Source of the DNA: an uncultured Microbacteriaceae bacterium
GTDB lineage: Bacteria > Actinomycetota > Actinomycetes > Actinomycetales > Microbacteriaceae
DNA length: 64,000 nt
Assembly: GCA_947487835.1 (NCBI GenBank)
Contig: CANKXX010000008.1
Location: 1 to 64,000 of the forward strand
Direction: 5' to 3'
Under the pieces are notes generated by a model. The model was given only the letters and a program-made list of their open reading frames with translations, ran no database searches and was not told where the DNA came from. This document shows, piece after piece, positions 8,811 to 16,844 of the stretch. Position numbers and translations under genes: made by a program. Each line of letters opens with the position of its first letter. The first letter of the stretch is position 1.

Positions 8811-9091
8811 CGGGGCAGGATCGCATCCGGCGCCGGGCCGTGGTGCGTGGCGTCGTGCAGGGCGTCGGCTTCCGCGCGACCACCCGCGAGCAGGCCCGCG
8901 CCCTCGGAGTTTCCGGGGTCGCCCGCAATCTGCTCGACGGCACCGTGGAGGTCGAGGCGGAAGGTGCCGGTCCGGACGTCGAGGCGCTGCTCGCCTGGCT
9001 GCACACCGGGCCTCCCTGGTCCCGGGTCGAGGGCGTCGAGGTGAGCGAGCTCCCCGTCACCGGGGACGACGCGCCCTTCGGCACCGGCTGA
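8807..9091 (+). CDS. acyP: Acylphosphatase
   Basis: This 94-residue protein is of standard acylphosphatase length; the family hydrolyses carboxyl-phosphate bonds of acyl phosphates. The signature VRGVVQGVGFR places the catalytic arginine at residue 23. VARNLLDGTVEVEAEG places the catalytic asparagine at residue 41, exactly the family's classical numbering when counting from the GTG start. That match supports GTG 8807, which overlaps the preceding stop codon. Cytosolic; no partner gene is adjacent. Confidence 0.9.
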   Translation: MTGQDRIRRRAVVRGVVQGVGFRATTREQARALGVSGVARNLLDGTVEVEAEGAGPDVEALLAWLHTGPPWSRVEGVEVSELPVTGDDAPFGTG

Positions 9092-9178
9092 GCCGCGCCG
9101 CCCAGGGCCACTGCCTCGGGTCGCCCTCCGGACTGTCAACGGCCGCCACCTGCGCGCCGCAGTCAGTCGCGAGGCCGG

Positions 9179-9469
9179 TCAGAGCAGGACGCGCCAGCGG
9201 GCCCCGACGCGCTCGGTGAGCCGCCAGGACCGGACCTCCGCCGCCGTGCCGGTGCCCTCGACCGTGCGCTGCGCGACCGCGGCCGCCGCGTTCCGGTCGT
9301 CCGCCGTGAATCGCACCGTGATGCGCGCCTCGCCCGCGACCACGTCCACTCCCGACGCCTCGACGACGGCGAGGGCGGCGGCGGACCGTGCGGCGGTGGG
9401 CACGACCTCCTGCGGCGGAGTGCCGGGCCGGAGCGCGCCCACGGTCAGGATCACGCGGTAGGAGGGCAC
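9179..9469 (-). CDS. Conserved hypothetical protein, ~96 residues
   Basis: From a GTG start (VPSYRVILTVGALRPG) the product is a 96-residue soluble protein with alternating beta-like segments (RITVRFTAD, VRSWRLTERV) and an Ala-rich helix. No known motif or catalytic residue pattern is recognised. The start was chosen because upstream sequence in this frame is Pro/Arg-rich and non-conserved in character. It lies 52 bp downstream of the CtaG-like gene on the same strand and may share its transcript. Confidence 0.5.
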   Translation of the reverse strand: MPSYRVILTVGALRPGTPPQEVVPTAARSAAALAVVEASGVDVVAGEARITVRFTADDRNAAAAVAQRTVEGTGTAAEVRSWRLTERVGARWRVLL

Positions 9470-9521
9470 CGTCCGAGGGTAGCCGCCGGGGCCCGGGCCG
9501 CGGGGCGTCGGTCGCTGGGCG

Positions 9522-10313
9522 TCAGGCCGCCGCTGCCTCCGCGGGTGCCCGCCGGTGCGGGCGGGGCCGCGTCGAGCGGTACCAGGAGGCTCCGAGCGCG
9601 ACGATGAGGCCGAGCTCGACCGCATCCCCGCCGTAGTACATGAGCTGCGACCCCAGGGAGGCGTCCGCGGCGCTCACGCCGAGCGGCGGATGCGCGTAGA
9701 GGTACTTCGCGAGCACGGCGTGCGCGGCGACGGCGGCGAGCAGCACGGCCGCGCGCGCCGCGTGGGACGGGCGGTGCGGCGCCGGGTCCGGCCCCGCGAT
9801 GGAGAACGCGAAGAGGTACCCCGCGGCGAAGACGTGCGCGTGCACGGCGGCCAGGAGCAGCGGGTTCGCGTGCATCGCCCCGTAGAGCGGCGTCGCGTAG
9901 AGCAGCCAGAGCCCGCCCCCGTTCAGGAGTGCGGCCGGGACGGGGTGGGTCAGCACGCGGACCGGGCCGCTGCGCAGCAGGCCGCTGAGCCGCCGCGCGG
10001 GCACGACGGAGAGCGAGCGCAGGGCGAGGGTGCCGGGCGCGGCGAGGACGAGCAGCAGCGGGGCGAGCATCCCGAGCATCAGGTGACCCGCCATGTGGGC
10101 GACGAAGCCCGCGCCCGCGGGGGAGAGGGCGAGGTGCGCTGCTGCGGCGGCGGCGAGCACACCGGCGAGCCACGACGCCGTTCGCGCGGCCGGCCACGGG
10201 CCGCGGCGCCGGCTGCTGCGCACGGCACCCACGTAGACGGCCACGGCGAGAAGGGCCGCGAGCCAGACGGCGGGGATCAGGGCGAACGGGGCTGCCGCCG
10301 CGTGGTCATGCAC
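9522..10313 (-). CDS. CtaG-like cytochrome c oxidase assembly membrane protein
   Basis: This 263-residue protein has about seven membrane helices and the CtaG_Cox (caa3 assembly) pattern: LSPAGAGFVAHMAGHLMLGM with spaced histidines, a Pro-rich turn LLVLAAPGTLALR, and later HANPLLLAAVHAHVFAAGYL and QLMYYGGDAVEL. The family helps deliver copper or assemble cytochrome oxidase at the plasma membrane. The His-rich segments fit metal handling, but biochemical function is inferred. The GTG start at 10313 keeps the gene clear of its upstream neighbour; an ATG at 10367 would overlap that neighbour by 32 bp. Confidence 0.8.
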   Translation of the reverse strand: MHDHAAAAPFALIPAVWLAALLAVAVYVGAVRSSRRRGPWPAARTASWLAGVLAAAAAAHLALSPAGAGFVAHMAGHLMLGMLAPLLLVLAAPGTLALRSLSVVPARRLSGLLRSGPVRVLTHPVPAALLNGGGLWLLYATPLYGAMHANPLLLAAVHAHVFAAGYLFAFSIAGPDPAPHRPSHAARAAVLLAAVAAHAVLAKYLYAHPPLGVSAADASLGSQLMYYGGDAVELGLIVALGASWYRSTRPRPHRRAPAEAAAA

Positions 10314-10335
10314 CGGCAGACCCGCTCTCTTCGGG

Positions 10336-10509
10336 CTACTCCGTCGCGCCCTGGGCGGACTCGGCACCCTCGGCGGGCTCTGCGCCCTCCGCGTCCTCCT
10401 CCGGCTCGAAGTGCGAGGACTCGGTGTGTCCCACGGACACGCCCTCGTCCGACTTCGGGATCGTGTTGTCCGATCCGACGGTCTCGGCTGGTTCGCGTTC
10501 CTCGGCCAT
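10336..10509 (-). CDS. Very small acidic protein
   Basis: A 57-residue acidic protein (Glu/Ala/Ser-rich, tail of repeated AEGAE-type steps) starting at an ATG preceded by an excellent ribosome-binding site, AAGGAGGA, about 6 nt upstream. It contains DNTIPKSDEGVSVGHTE, which reads like a conserved short segment, but no domain is recognised. It is probably disordered and cytosolic. The strong Shine-Dalgarno is the main reason to believe it is expressed. Confidence 0.65.
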   Translation of the reverse strand: MAEEREPAETVGSDNTIPKSDEGVSVGHTESSHFEPEEDAEGAEPAEGAESAQGATE

Positions 10510-10679
10510 GATGGTCCTCCTTCGTTGCCCTTCCACCCTACGGTCGCCGCCCCCGCGGTGTTCCGGATTCAGGAGAGGCACGGGAACCGCCACCACACGC
10601 CCGCGGCGCCCGCGTTCCGCCCGCGTTCCCGTGCCCGTACCCGTGTTCCCGTGCCGTGCCCGCGTTCCCGTGCCGTGCC

Positions 10680-10884
10680 CGTGTTCCGGATTCAGGCTCT
10701 GCTGCTGATCCGTGTTCCGGATTCAGGCTCTGCTGCTGATCCGTGTTCCGTATTCAGGCTCTGCTGCTGATCCGTGTTCCGAATTCAGGCTCTGCTGCTG
10801 ATCCGTGTTCCGGATTCAGGCTCTGCTGCTGATCCGTGTTCCGTATTCAGGCTCTGCTGCTGATCCGTGTTCCGAATTCAGGCT
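10680..10884. repeat. 31-bp tandem repeat array, 6.6 copies
   Basis: Six full units start at 10680, 10711, 10742, 10773, 10804 and 10835, with a partial seventh from 10866. Each unit begins cgtgttccg, then one variable base, then attcaggctctgctg and a short end. The variable tenth base runs g, g, t, a, g, t, a, so units 2-4 and 5-7 form a 93-bp higher-order repeat. No spacers exist, so it is not a CRISPR. The array abuts the left arm of an inverted repeat that shares the attcaggct word. Confidence 0.95.
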
Positions 10885-10946
10885 GAGCTGCGACACGCCG
10901 CCTTTCGGACCCCTCAGATGCGGCGTGTCGCAGGAGGGCCTGAATT
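10875..10946. repeat. Intergenic inverted repeat, family A copy 1
   Basis: Two 27-nt arms (10875-10901 and 10920-10946) pair at 23 of 27 positions around an 18-nt spacer. The arms begin aattcaggc and end tgcgacacgccgc; the mismatches are confined to a 5-nt block 13 nt from the inner end. A related copy with the same design lies at 13032-13111 on the other side of the RNA helicase gene. Confidence 0.85.
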
Positions 10947-11134
10947 GTGAACGGTGCCGGACGGGGGGCGGGGAGCGCGGGAGGAGCCGGAGGGGAGAAG
11001 AGGAGCGGGAAGTGCGGGGGGAGCGGGAAGTGCGGGGAGAGCGGGGAGAGCGGGAAGTGCAGGGGGAGGGGGGGAGCGGAGGGGGGAGAGGTCGCACGGG
11101 AGGGGACGAGGGAACACGGCACGCTCGACAACGG

Positions 11135-11169
11135 AAAACGGGGCCAGCCCTCGAAAGGACCGGCCCCGT
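11135..11169 (-). terminator. Terminator of the DEAD-box helicase gene
   Basis: Read on the minus strand, an 8-bp perfect stem (acggggcc / ggccccgt) with a longer loop ends in a run of four U residues. It starts 19 bp after the helicase stop codon. Confidence 0.75.
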
Positions 11170-11187
11170 CTTACCGGGATCCGAGGA

Positions 11188-12720
11188 TCAGCGGCCGGAG
11201 CTGCGTCCGCCGCGACCGCGACCGCCGCCGCCCTGCGACATGGCGACGAGGCCACCGCCGTTCGAGGACTTGGCCGGTGCTGCCGCCGCCGGGCGACCCG
11301 AGCGGTCGCGACGGGGGCGACCGGCGCCCACGTCGGAGCCGCCGCGGGGCGCGATGCCCTCGGAGGACGTGCTGTAGGTGCGGGCGCCGCCCCGCGAGCC
11401 CGAGCCGGCCGCCGGGGCGCCGTCACGACGGGCGCGCTTGCGCTGGGCGTTGGCGCCCTGCGACTGGCCGCCGCCACGACCGCCGCCACCCGAGGGGCGG
11501 TTGCCCTGGGGAGCGGTCGCGGCGCGGGGAGCGGGCTTCACGTAGGGGGCGACCTCGCCGACGAGCGCCTTGACGGGCGCGGCGTCGGGGGTGACCGACT
11601 GCGGGGTGACCGAGATCTGCGCCTTGCGCATCATCGCGGCCACGTCCTTGCGCTGGGCCGGGATGACGATCGTCACGACGTCGCCCTCGCTGCCGGCGCG
11701 GGCCGTGCGGCCCGAGCGGTGCAGATACGCCTTGTGCTCGGTGGGCGGGTCGACGTGGATGACGAGCTCGACGTTGTCCACGTGCACGCCGCGGGCGGCG
11801 ACGTCGGTGGCGACGAGGACCTTCACCTCGCCGGCGCCGAACGCCGCGAGGTTGCGGTCACGGGCCACCTGCGAGAGGTTGCCGTGCAGGTCGACGGAGG
11901 GGATGCCCGCGTCGGTGAGCTGCTTGGCGAGCTTCTTCGCGTGGTGCTTGGTCCGCATGAAGAGGATGCGGCGGCCGGTGCCGCTCGCGAGGGTCTGCAC
12001 GAGGTCGCGCTTGGCGTCGACGGAGTCGACCTCGAACACGTGGTGCGTCATGGCGGCGACGGGAGAGTTCGCCTCGTCGACGGAGTGCAGCACCTCGTTG
12101 CGGAGGAAGCGGCTCACGAGCTTGTCCACTCCGTTGTCGAGCGTCGCGGAGAACAGCAGGCGCTGTCCGCCCTGCGGCGTCTTGTCGAGGATGCGGGTGA
12201 CGACGGGCAGGAAGCCGAGGTCGGCCATGTGGTCGGCCTCGTCGAGCACGGTGATCTCCACGGCGTCGAGGTGCACGAAGCCCTGCTTCATGAGGTCCTC
12301 GAGGCGGCCGGGGCAGGCCACGACGATGTCGACACCGGCCTTGAGCGCGGCGACCTGACGCTGCTGCGAGACGCCACCGAAGATGGTGGTCGTCTTCAAT
12401 CCGTACGCGTCAGCGAGGGGCTGCATGGCGGCGGAGATCTGGGTGGCGAGCTCGCGCGTCGGGGCCAGCACGAGGCCGAGGGGGCGACCCGGGCGGCGCT
12501 TGCCACCGGCGAGCACGCCGCCGAGGCGGGCGACCATGGGGATCGAGAACGCGAGGGTCTTGCCGGAGCCGGTCTTCCCGCGGCCGAGCACGTCCCTGCC
12601 GGAGAGCGTGTCCGGGAGGGTGTCGACCTGGATGGGGAACGGCGAGTCGATGCCCGTCGCGGTGAGGGCGGAAACGAGGGGAGCCGGCACGCCGAGCGCG
12701 CCGAAGCTGGTTTCAGTCAT
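11188..12720 (-). CDS. DEAD-box ATP-dependent RNA helicase with Arg/Gly-rich tail
   Basis: This 510-residue RNA helicase has the core motifs in order: FGALGVPAPLV and PFPIQ (Q-motif region), GRGKTGSGKT (Walker A), PTRELA, VLDEADHM (DEAD), LLFSATLD (SAT), VATDVAARGVHVD and HRSGRTARAG. It unwinds RNA duplexes, with likely roles in ribosome assembly, mRNA turnover or cold adaptation. The last ~125 residues are low-complexity, rich in Gly, Arg and Ser (GGGRGGG, GGGGRGRGGRSSGR), a typical RNA-binding tail. ATG 12720 is used; upstream Shine-Dalgarno pairing is weak (gaaagg about 15 nt away). A terminator follows. Inverted-repeat copies lie on both sides. Confidence 0.92.
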   Translation of the reverse strand: MTETSFGALGVPAPLVSALTATGIDSPFPIQVDTLPDTLSGRDVLGRGKTGSGKTLAFSIPMVARLGGVLAGGKRRPGRPLGLVLAPTRELATQISAAMQPLADAYGLKTTTIFGGVSQQRQVAALKAGVDIVVACPGRLEDLMKQGFVHLDAVEITVLDEADHMADLGFLPVVTRILDKTPQGGQRLLFSATLDNGVDKLVSRFLRNEVLHSVDEANSPVAAMTHHVFEVDSVDAKRDLVQTLASGTGRRILFMRTKHHAKKLAKQLTDAGIPSVDLHGNLSQVARDRNLAAFGAGEVKVLVATDVAARGVHVDNVELVIHVDPPTEHKAYLHRSGRTARAGSEGDVVTIVIPAQRKDVAAMMRKAQISVTPQSVTPDAAPVKALVGEVAPYVKPAPRAATAPQGNRPSGGGGRGGGQSQGANAQRKRARRDGAPAAGSGSRGGARTYSTSSEGIAPRGGSDVGAGRPRRDRSGRPAAAAPAKSSNGGGLVAMSQGGGGRGRGGRSSGR

Positions 12721-13149
12721 GAAGGAGGGGTTTGCCTTTCGGGCAGCTGTCCCGACGCGTGGCATGCGGCCGACGCGGATAGCGGGAGGATGGCGAAGGT
12801 GCCGATGGGCACATCCGTTCGCCGTGAAAAAACTCAAGAATCGAGCCGGACCGTGCCGACGCGAGGGAACTTGGCGTTCTACGACGCTGGGAGCGCAGTT
12901 TCCGCTCACCAGAAACAATCCTACCGGACGATGTCAATCCCGCACCTCCACCGTCCCCATCACGGCACCCGCCACGGTCCCCGGCACGGTCCCTGAGACC
13001 GTCGAGGGGATACGAGGAACTCCCGAGACGACGCAATTCAGCAGATCCACCTCGACACGCCGCGGCGGATGCACCGCGAGCGGCGTGTCGAACGACATCT
13101 GCTGAATTGCGCGAGGGGCTCAGTAACCACAAAGACCGAGACCGCCGCC
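12721..13149. other. Intergenic region upstream of the RNA helicase
   Basis: These 429 bp hold no gene I can support. They contain the family A inverted repeat at 13032-13111 and GC-rich short repeats near 12960-13000. The part adjoining the helicase start is comparatively A-rich (for example aaaaaactcaagaat at 12826-12840) and could be an untranslated leader, but no promoter with correct spacing was found. Confidence 0.6.
13032..13111. repeat. Intergenic inverted repeat, family A copy 2
   Basis: Two 32-nt arms (13032-13063 and 13080-13111) pair at 27 of 32 positions around a 16-nt spacer. The arms begin cgcaattcagcagat and end tcgacacgccgc; all five mismatches form one block 12 nt from the inner end. 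Outer word aattcag, inner word gacacgccgc and the position of the mismatch block are shared with the copy at 10875-10946. Confidence 0.9.
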
Positions 13150-13866
13150 CTAAGCGGAGGGGGCGGGCATCCGCTCGCCCACGGGGATGGCGAAGGGCAG
13201 CACGTTGCCGGGCGGCGCGAGCGGGCACGCCCAGGCCGGGTCGTACGCGCAGGAGGGGTTGTAGGCGAAGTTGAAGTCGAGCACGATCGCCGGACCGGCC
13301 GAGTCAGGATCCCCGGCTTCCGCGCGCCCACCCGCCCCGGGGCCGCCGAGCAGGCCGCCCGGGCGCTCGCCGAGGTGGGCGCCTTTTACGGTGTCGAGCA
13401 GGTAGCGCCCGCCGCCGTAGGTGCCGCCGGGGACGCGGGACAGCGCGTCCTTGACCGGCAGGAAGATGCCGCCGCCGTAGGACGCGAGGCGCCACACGTC
13501 GAGCTCGCCCCCGGGCCGGTCCTCGGTGACGGCGGGCAGGTGCACGGAGCCCAGCCGCTCGAACGGCACGATGCCGTCCGTGCCGGTGTCGACCTCGAGC
13601 CGCTCCGGCGGCCGGTCGGCGTGCACCTCGAGCGCGAAGCGCCAGGTCGGGTCGTACGGGGTCACGGGAAGCCCGGCGAATCCCGCGCGGTCCTCGGGCA
13701 GTAGCGGCGAGGCGGGATGCGTGGCGAACAGCTCGTCCCGCTCACTCACCCACCGGGCGTGCGCCGCGGCGGGATCGTCGGCCGAGACGCGCCGCACCTC
13801 GGCGTACAGCGCGAACACGCGCCGCCGCCAGTCCGCGGTCTGGAGGGCCGTGCGCGCGTCTGCCAT
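13150..13866 (-). CDS. DUF1684 domain protein
   Basis: This 238-residue soluble protein matches the DUF1684 layout: an N-terminal helix with WVSERDELFATHPASPLLPEDR, then YDPTWRFALEV, a region SVHLPAVTEDRPGGELDVWRL, a Gly-rich YGGGIFLPVKDA, and the C-terminal hallmark IVLDFNFAYNPSCAYDPAWACPLAPPGN. The family's biochemical role is unknown. The 'LPVKD', 'LDFNFAYNPSCAY' and 'CPLAPP' segments are those normally most conserved. It is a single gene, with no obvious partner. ATG 13866 is the only reasonable start. Confidence 0.88.
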   Translation of the reverse strand: MADARTALQTADWRRRVFALYAEVRRVSADDPAAAHARWVSERDELFATHPASPLLPEDRAGFAGLPVTPYDPTWRFALEVHADRPPERLEVDTGTDGIVPFERLGSVHLPAVTEDRPGGELDVWRLASYGGGIFLPVKDALSRVPGGTYGGGRYLLDTVKGAHLGERPGGLLGGPGAGGRAEAGDPDSAGPAIVLDFNFAYNPSCAYDPAWACPLAPPGNVLPFAIPVGERMPAPSA

Positions 13867-13987
13867 GCATCCACCCTAGGTCGGGGGATCCCTCGGACTG
13901 GGGGATCCGCGGCACTGCCGCCCGCTCTCGTCCGCTGGCTACCCTGGCGAGGCGCCACAGGGGCGCCCGCACGCAGAAGGAACGACC

Positions 13988-14692
13988 ATGGCCGTAGAAC
14001 CGGGATCCGCACCGTTCGGAACCGGCGACGTCCGGTTCCGGCGCCACGGGAAGCGCAGGGTGCTGGGCTTCGCCTTCGTGATCGTGTCGCTGGTCCTCGC
14101 GGTCCGGCGTACCGCCCGGGAGTGGGGGGAGGACGGATTCGGCCAGGAGGACATGACCATCATCGTGGGGATCCTCCTCCTGGTCGTGGTCCTCGCCCTC
14201 GTCGTCACGTTCGGGATGGGCGGCGTGAGCGGAGCGCGGACGGCCCGGCTGCGTGCCTCCGCCCCGTTCGCCGCCACCATGGCGCCCCTCGGGGACTTCT
14301 GGCCGGACCTCGCGGAGGCGTTCGACCGCCCCGACGAGAAGCCGCACCGGAGGCGCAGGCTGCGCACGGCGCTGACGTTCACGCTCACCGCCGATCCGAG
14401 CGGGCTGACGCTGTGGAGGGGCTTCGCACAGGAGCCGGACCGCATCGCGTGGATCGACTGGCGCGACGTCGTGAGCGTCGAGGCCGCGCACATCGCGGAC
14501 CGCATCTACCGCCAGCGGGGACTGGTCCTCAGCGTGGGCTCGCCGGAGGCGCCGACCCAACTGGCCATGACCGTCTACCGTGACGGAGCGATGCTGCGCC
14601 GGGTGCGCGACCGCGCCGCCATCGCGTCGACGGTCCGGACGCTGGAGGACCTGCGCCTCCGCGCGCTCGCGGACCTCCGGAGCCGGCGCTAG
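13988..14692 (+). CDS. Membrane-anchored hypothetical protein
   Basis: This 234-residue protein has two probable N-terminal membrane helices (about residues 24-40 and 56-77) and a cytosolic or external C-terminal domain. That domain carries a beta-rich segment, ALTFTLTADPSGLTLWRG and WIDWRDVVSVEAAHI, resembling bacterial PH-like or YcxB-like folds. The resemblance is by eye only. A ribosome-binding site, gaaggaac, lies 5 nt before the ATG. Its 3' end overlaps the convergent gene at 14689 by 4 bp. Confidence 0.6.
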   Translation: MAVEPGSAPFGTGDVRFRRHGKRRVLGFAFVIVSLVLAVRRTAREWGEDGFGQEDMTIIVGILLLVVVLALVVTFGMGGVSGARTARLRASAPFAATMAPLGDFWPDLAEAFDRPDEKPHRRRRLRTALTFTLTADPSGLTLWRGFAQEPDRIAWIDWRDVVSVEAAHIADRIYRQRGLVLSVGSPEAPTQLAMTVYRDGAMLRRVRDRAAIASTVRTLEDLRLRALADLRSRR

Positions 14693-15237
14693 CTCCGCCC
14701 CTCCGACACCGCCTCCGAGTCCGTGCCCGCGTCGCCCGGGCGCGGGGGCTCGCCGATGTCGGACGCCCAGGTCGGGGCCATGCGCTTCATCTGCGCGCCG
14801 CGCCACTGCCAGAACGACCACAGCGACGGCCAGAGCGCAGCCGTGTAGGGCCCGGCCTCGAAGATGAGCTGGTCGCGGAAGAGCGTCTTGCCGGTGCCCC
14901 TGGGGTCGGCGGCGATAGCCATGCGATGGTCCCAGCGGGTGACGAGCGACAGCATGCCGCTGCGCCCGTGGCCCGCGTCACGGAGGATGCGCACGCCGGG
15001 CACCCGGGTCTCGGGGAAGCTGATGTCCAGCACCTGCTCGCCCATGGGCACGGCGCCGCCCGCGCGGGCGCGCAGCGGGTGCTCGCCCGGGCTCCACGTC
15101 GTCGGGAAGTCGTCCGGCTCCAGCGAGTCGAAGCGGAGGAGGGGACCGGACACCTCCCGCAGCACGGCGGGCGACTGGATGGCCCGCCAGGCGGCGTAGG
15201 GGTCGCAGTCGAGGATGAGCTTCAGCAGTACGCGCAT
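14689..15237 (-). CDS. Hypothetical protein, possible SRPBCC-like fold
   Basis: This 182-residue protein starts MRVLLKLILDCDPYAAWRAIQSP, a typical opening of a lipid-binding START/SRPBCC-like domain, in which 'D-P-x-x-A-W-x-A-I-x-x-P' places a beta strand before the first helices. The rest contains LVTRWDHRMAIAADPRGTGKTLFRDQLIFEAG and a Trp-rich LWPSLWSFWQWRGAQMKRM. No catalytic motif is visible. The assignment to SRPBCC is an inference from the pattern. Convergent 4-bp overlap with the gene at 13988. Confidence 0.6.
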   Translation of the reverse strand: MRVLLKLILDCDPYAAWRAIQSPAVLREVSGPLLRFDSLEPDDFPTTWSPGEHPLRARAGGAVPMGEQVLDISFPETRVPGVRILRDAGHGRSGMLSLVTRWDHRMAIAADPRGTGKTLFRDQLIFEAGPYTAALWPSLWSFWQWRGAQMKRMAPTWASDIGEPPRPGDAGTDSEAVSEGRS

Positions 15238-15403
15238 CCACCCAGTCTCGCCCGGCCACGGTGCCCGTGCCAGGCGTTCCAGCGTCCTCACGGTTCCCCC
15301 GGCCGACGCGTGGAGGCGCGGAGGGAACGCGAGACCACTCCAGGGGGCCGTGCCCCAGCCCGTCCCGCCGGCCGTGCCGGTGTCATGCGCTACAACTGGA
15401 CGC

Positions 15404-15910
15404 ATGGCGATTCGGTACTGGCTGGGCGTCGTGCACCGCGACCACGTGCGGCGCGCGGTCTCCCTCGGCGTCGCCCAGCTGAACCACGGGTCGCGCGACG
15501 CCCTCCGGCGCATGGGCGAGTCGGACGGCCTCGTCTACTACTCGCCGCGCGAGTACTCCCCGGACGGCCCGCTGCTGCGCGAGCTCACGGCGATCGGCCG
15601 GATCGCGGACGACTCCGTCTATCAGGCGCAGGACGGCGACACCGGCTGGCGGCCGTGGCGCCGCCGGGTGGACTACGACCTCCTCGCGACCGACGCCCCC
15701 ATCCGTCCGCTCGTGCCGGTACTCGACCTCTCCCGCAACGACCCGAACTGGGGCTACCAGCTGCGCAAGGGGCTCGTGGAGCTGTCCCGGCACGACTTCG
15801 AGGCCATGGTCGCGCAGATGCGCGCGACGCCGCCCGAGCCGTCACGCCGCGTCATCTCCGGCGGGGATGCGGCCGCCGGCGATCTACCATCGTCGGGTGA
15901 CCGCGCCTGA
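15404..15910 (+). CDS. EVE domain (PUA-like) protein
   Basis: This 168-residue protein matches the EVE fold, a PUA relative that binds modified bases in DNA or RNA. The opening AIRYWLGVVHRDHVRRAV is the diagnostic first strand (YWxGVVxxxHV). DGLVYYSPREYSPDGPLLRELTAIGRI fits the binding-pocket strand, and VDYDLLATDAPIRPLVPVLD and WGYQLRKGLVELSRHDFEAM close the domain. The exact ligand is unknown. Its last 14 bp overlap the ComB-like gene that starts at 15897. Stand-alone EVE proteins are often near restriction or RNA-modification genes, but none is present here. Confidence 0.85.
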   Translation: MAIRYWLGVVHRDHVRRAVSLGVAQLNHGSRDALRRMGESDGLVYYSPREYSPDGPLLRELTAIGRIADDSVYQAQDGDTGWRPWRRRVDYDLLATDAPIRPLVPVLDLSRNDPNWGYQLRKGLVELSRHDFEAMVAQMRATPPEPSRRVISGGDAAAGDLPSSGDRA

Positions 15911-16802
15911 CCTGACGACCGAGCCCGCCGCCGCGCCCGCCCCGGGCCTCGCTTCCGCACCCGCCCCTGCGTCCGCGCCTGCCCCTGCCCCCGCGTCCGC
16001 CCCCGTGCAGACCGCCGGATCCGCGGGGCCGCACCCGCACGCGCAGTCCGGGTTCCAGGTTCGGCTGGACTGGGGCCTCGACGGGGCGCTGCTGCTGCAG
16101 GACGCCCATGTCCTGGTCGTCGTCGACGTGCTCTCGTTCTCCACGACCGTCGAGCTCGCCGTCAGCGCCGGGCTCGACGTGCTGCCCTGGGGCGGCGAGG
16201 ACGGCGCCGACGCGCTGGCCCGCACCGAGGGCGCAGCGCTCGCCGCCCCGCGCGACTCCGCCGACGGCCGGCTGTCCCTCGCGCCGAGCAGCGTGACCGC
16301 CGAGGCTGTCTCGGCCCTGGGCGACCGCGGTCGGGTCGTGCTCCCGTCGCCGAACGGCGGCGCGATCGCGCGGGCACTCGGGGAGCGCGGGCGCACCGTC
16401 CTCGCGGGCAGCCTTCGCAACGCCGCCGCGGTGGCGGACGAGGTGCTCGCGCTGCAGGAGCGGCTGGGCGATCGGGCGACCGTCGCCGTGATCGCGGCGG
16501 GCGAGCGTCACGAGTCCGGGGCGCTGCGCCCCGCCGTCGAGGATCTGCTCGGCGCGGGCGCCATCGTCGACGCCCTCACCGCGGTCGGCATCGACCACTG
16601 CTCGCCCGAGGCGGCGACCGCGTCGTCCGCCTACCACGCCCTGCGCCGGGGCATCGGGCACCTCATCTCGGCCTCGGCGTCCGCCGAGGAACTACGGGGC
16701 CGGGACTCCGCGGCCGACGTCGAGCTCGCCCGCCAGGTGAACGCGTCCCGCACGGTTCCCGTGCTCCGGGAATGCGTCTTCGGCGCCCGGCGTTCCTCCT
16801 GA
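15897..16802 (+). CDS. comB: ComB-like 2-phosphosulfolactate phosphatase family protein
   Basis: This 301-residue protein from GTG 15897 matches the ComB family (2-phosphosulfolactate phosphatase; in methanogens part of coenzyme M synthesis). Family landmarks are LVVVDVLSFSTTVELAVSAG, VVLPSPNGGAIARALG, GSLRNAAAVA, IAAGERHESGALRPAVED and the Ala-rich helix ASSAYHALRRG. About the first 45 residues are an Ala/Pro repeat (APAPASAPAPAPASAP), absent from archaeal homologues and probably disordered. In bacteria the substrate is unproven, so the role in sulfolactate metabolism is only inferred. The start overlaps the EVE gene, so translation may be coupled. Confidence 0.8.
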   Translation: MTAPDLTTEPAAAPAPGLASAPAPASAPAPAPASAPVQTAGSAGPHPHAQSGFQVRLDWGLDGALLLQDAHVLVVVDVLSFSTTVELAVSAGLDVLPWGGEDGADALARTEGAALAAPRDSADGRLSLAPSSVTAEAVSALGDRGRVVLPSPNGGAIARALGERGRTVLAGSLRNAAAVADEVLALQERLGDRATVAVIAAGERHESGALRPAVEDLLGAGAIVDALTAVGIDHCSPEAATASSAYHALRRGIGHLISASASAEELRGRDSAADVELARQVNASRTVPVLRECVFGARRSS

Positions 16803-16844
16803 CAGGCCGTCCATGGCGGGCGGCGCATCAGTGAAGGACATGCG

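Larger units (their letters stand above)
10510..11187. other. Long intergenic region, repeat-rich
   Basis: No convincing gene is present in these 678 bp. In order it holds GC-rich 'cgttcccgtgcc'-type microsatellite sequence (about 10605-10680), a 31-bp tandem array (10680-10884), an inverted repeat (10875-10946), a purine-rich tract on the plus strand (about 10960-11112) and the terminator of the RNA helicase gene (11135-11169). Confidence 0.8.

Noticed and set aside
10680-10884. CRISPR array
   Set aside because: The 31-bp units are directly joined with no spacers and no cas genes are present.
12909-12937. Minus-strand promoter TTGACA for the RNA helicase
   Set aside because: At 17-bp spacing the -10 position reads ttctgg; the nearest TAGGAT is only 8 bp away.
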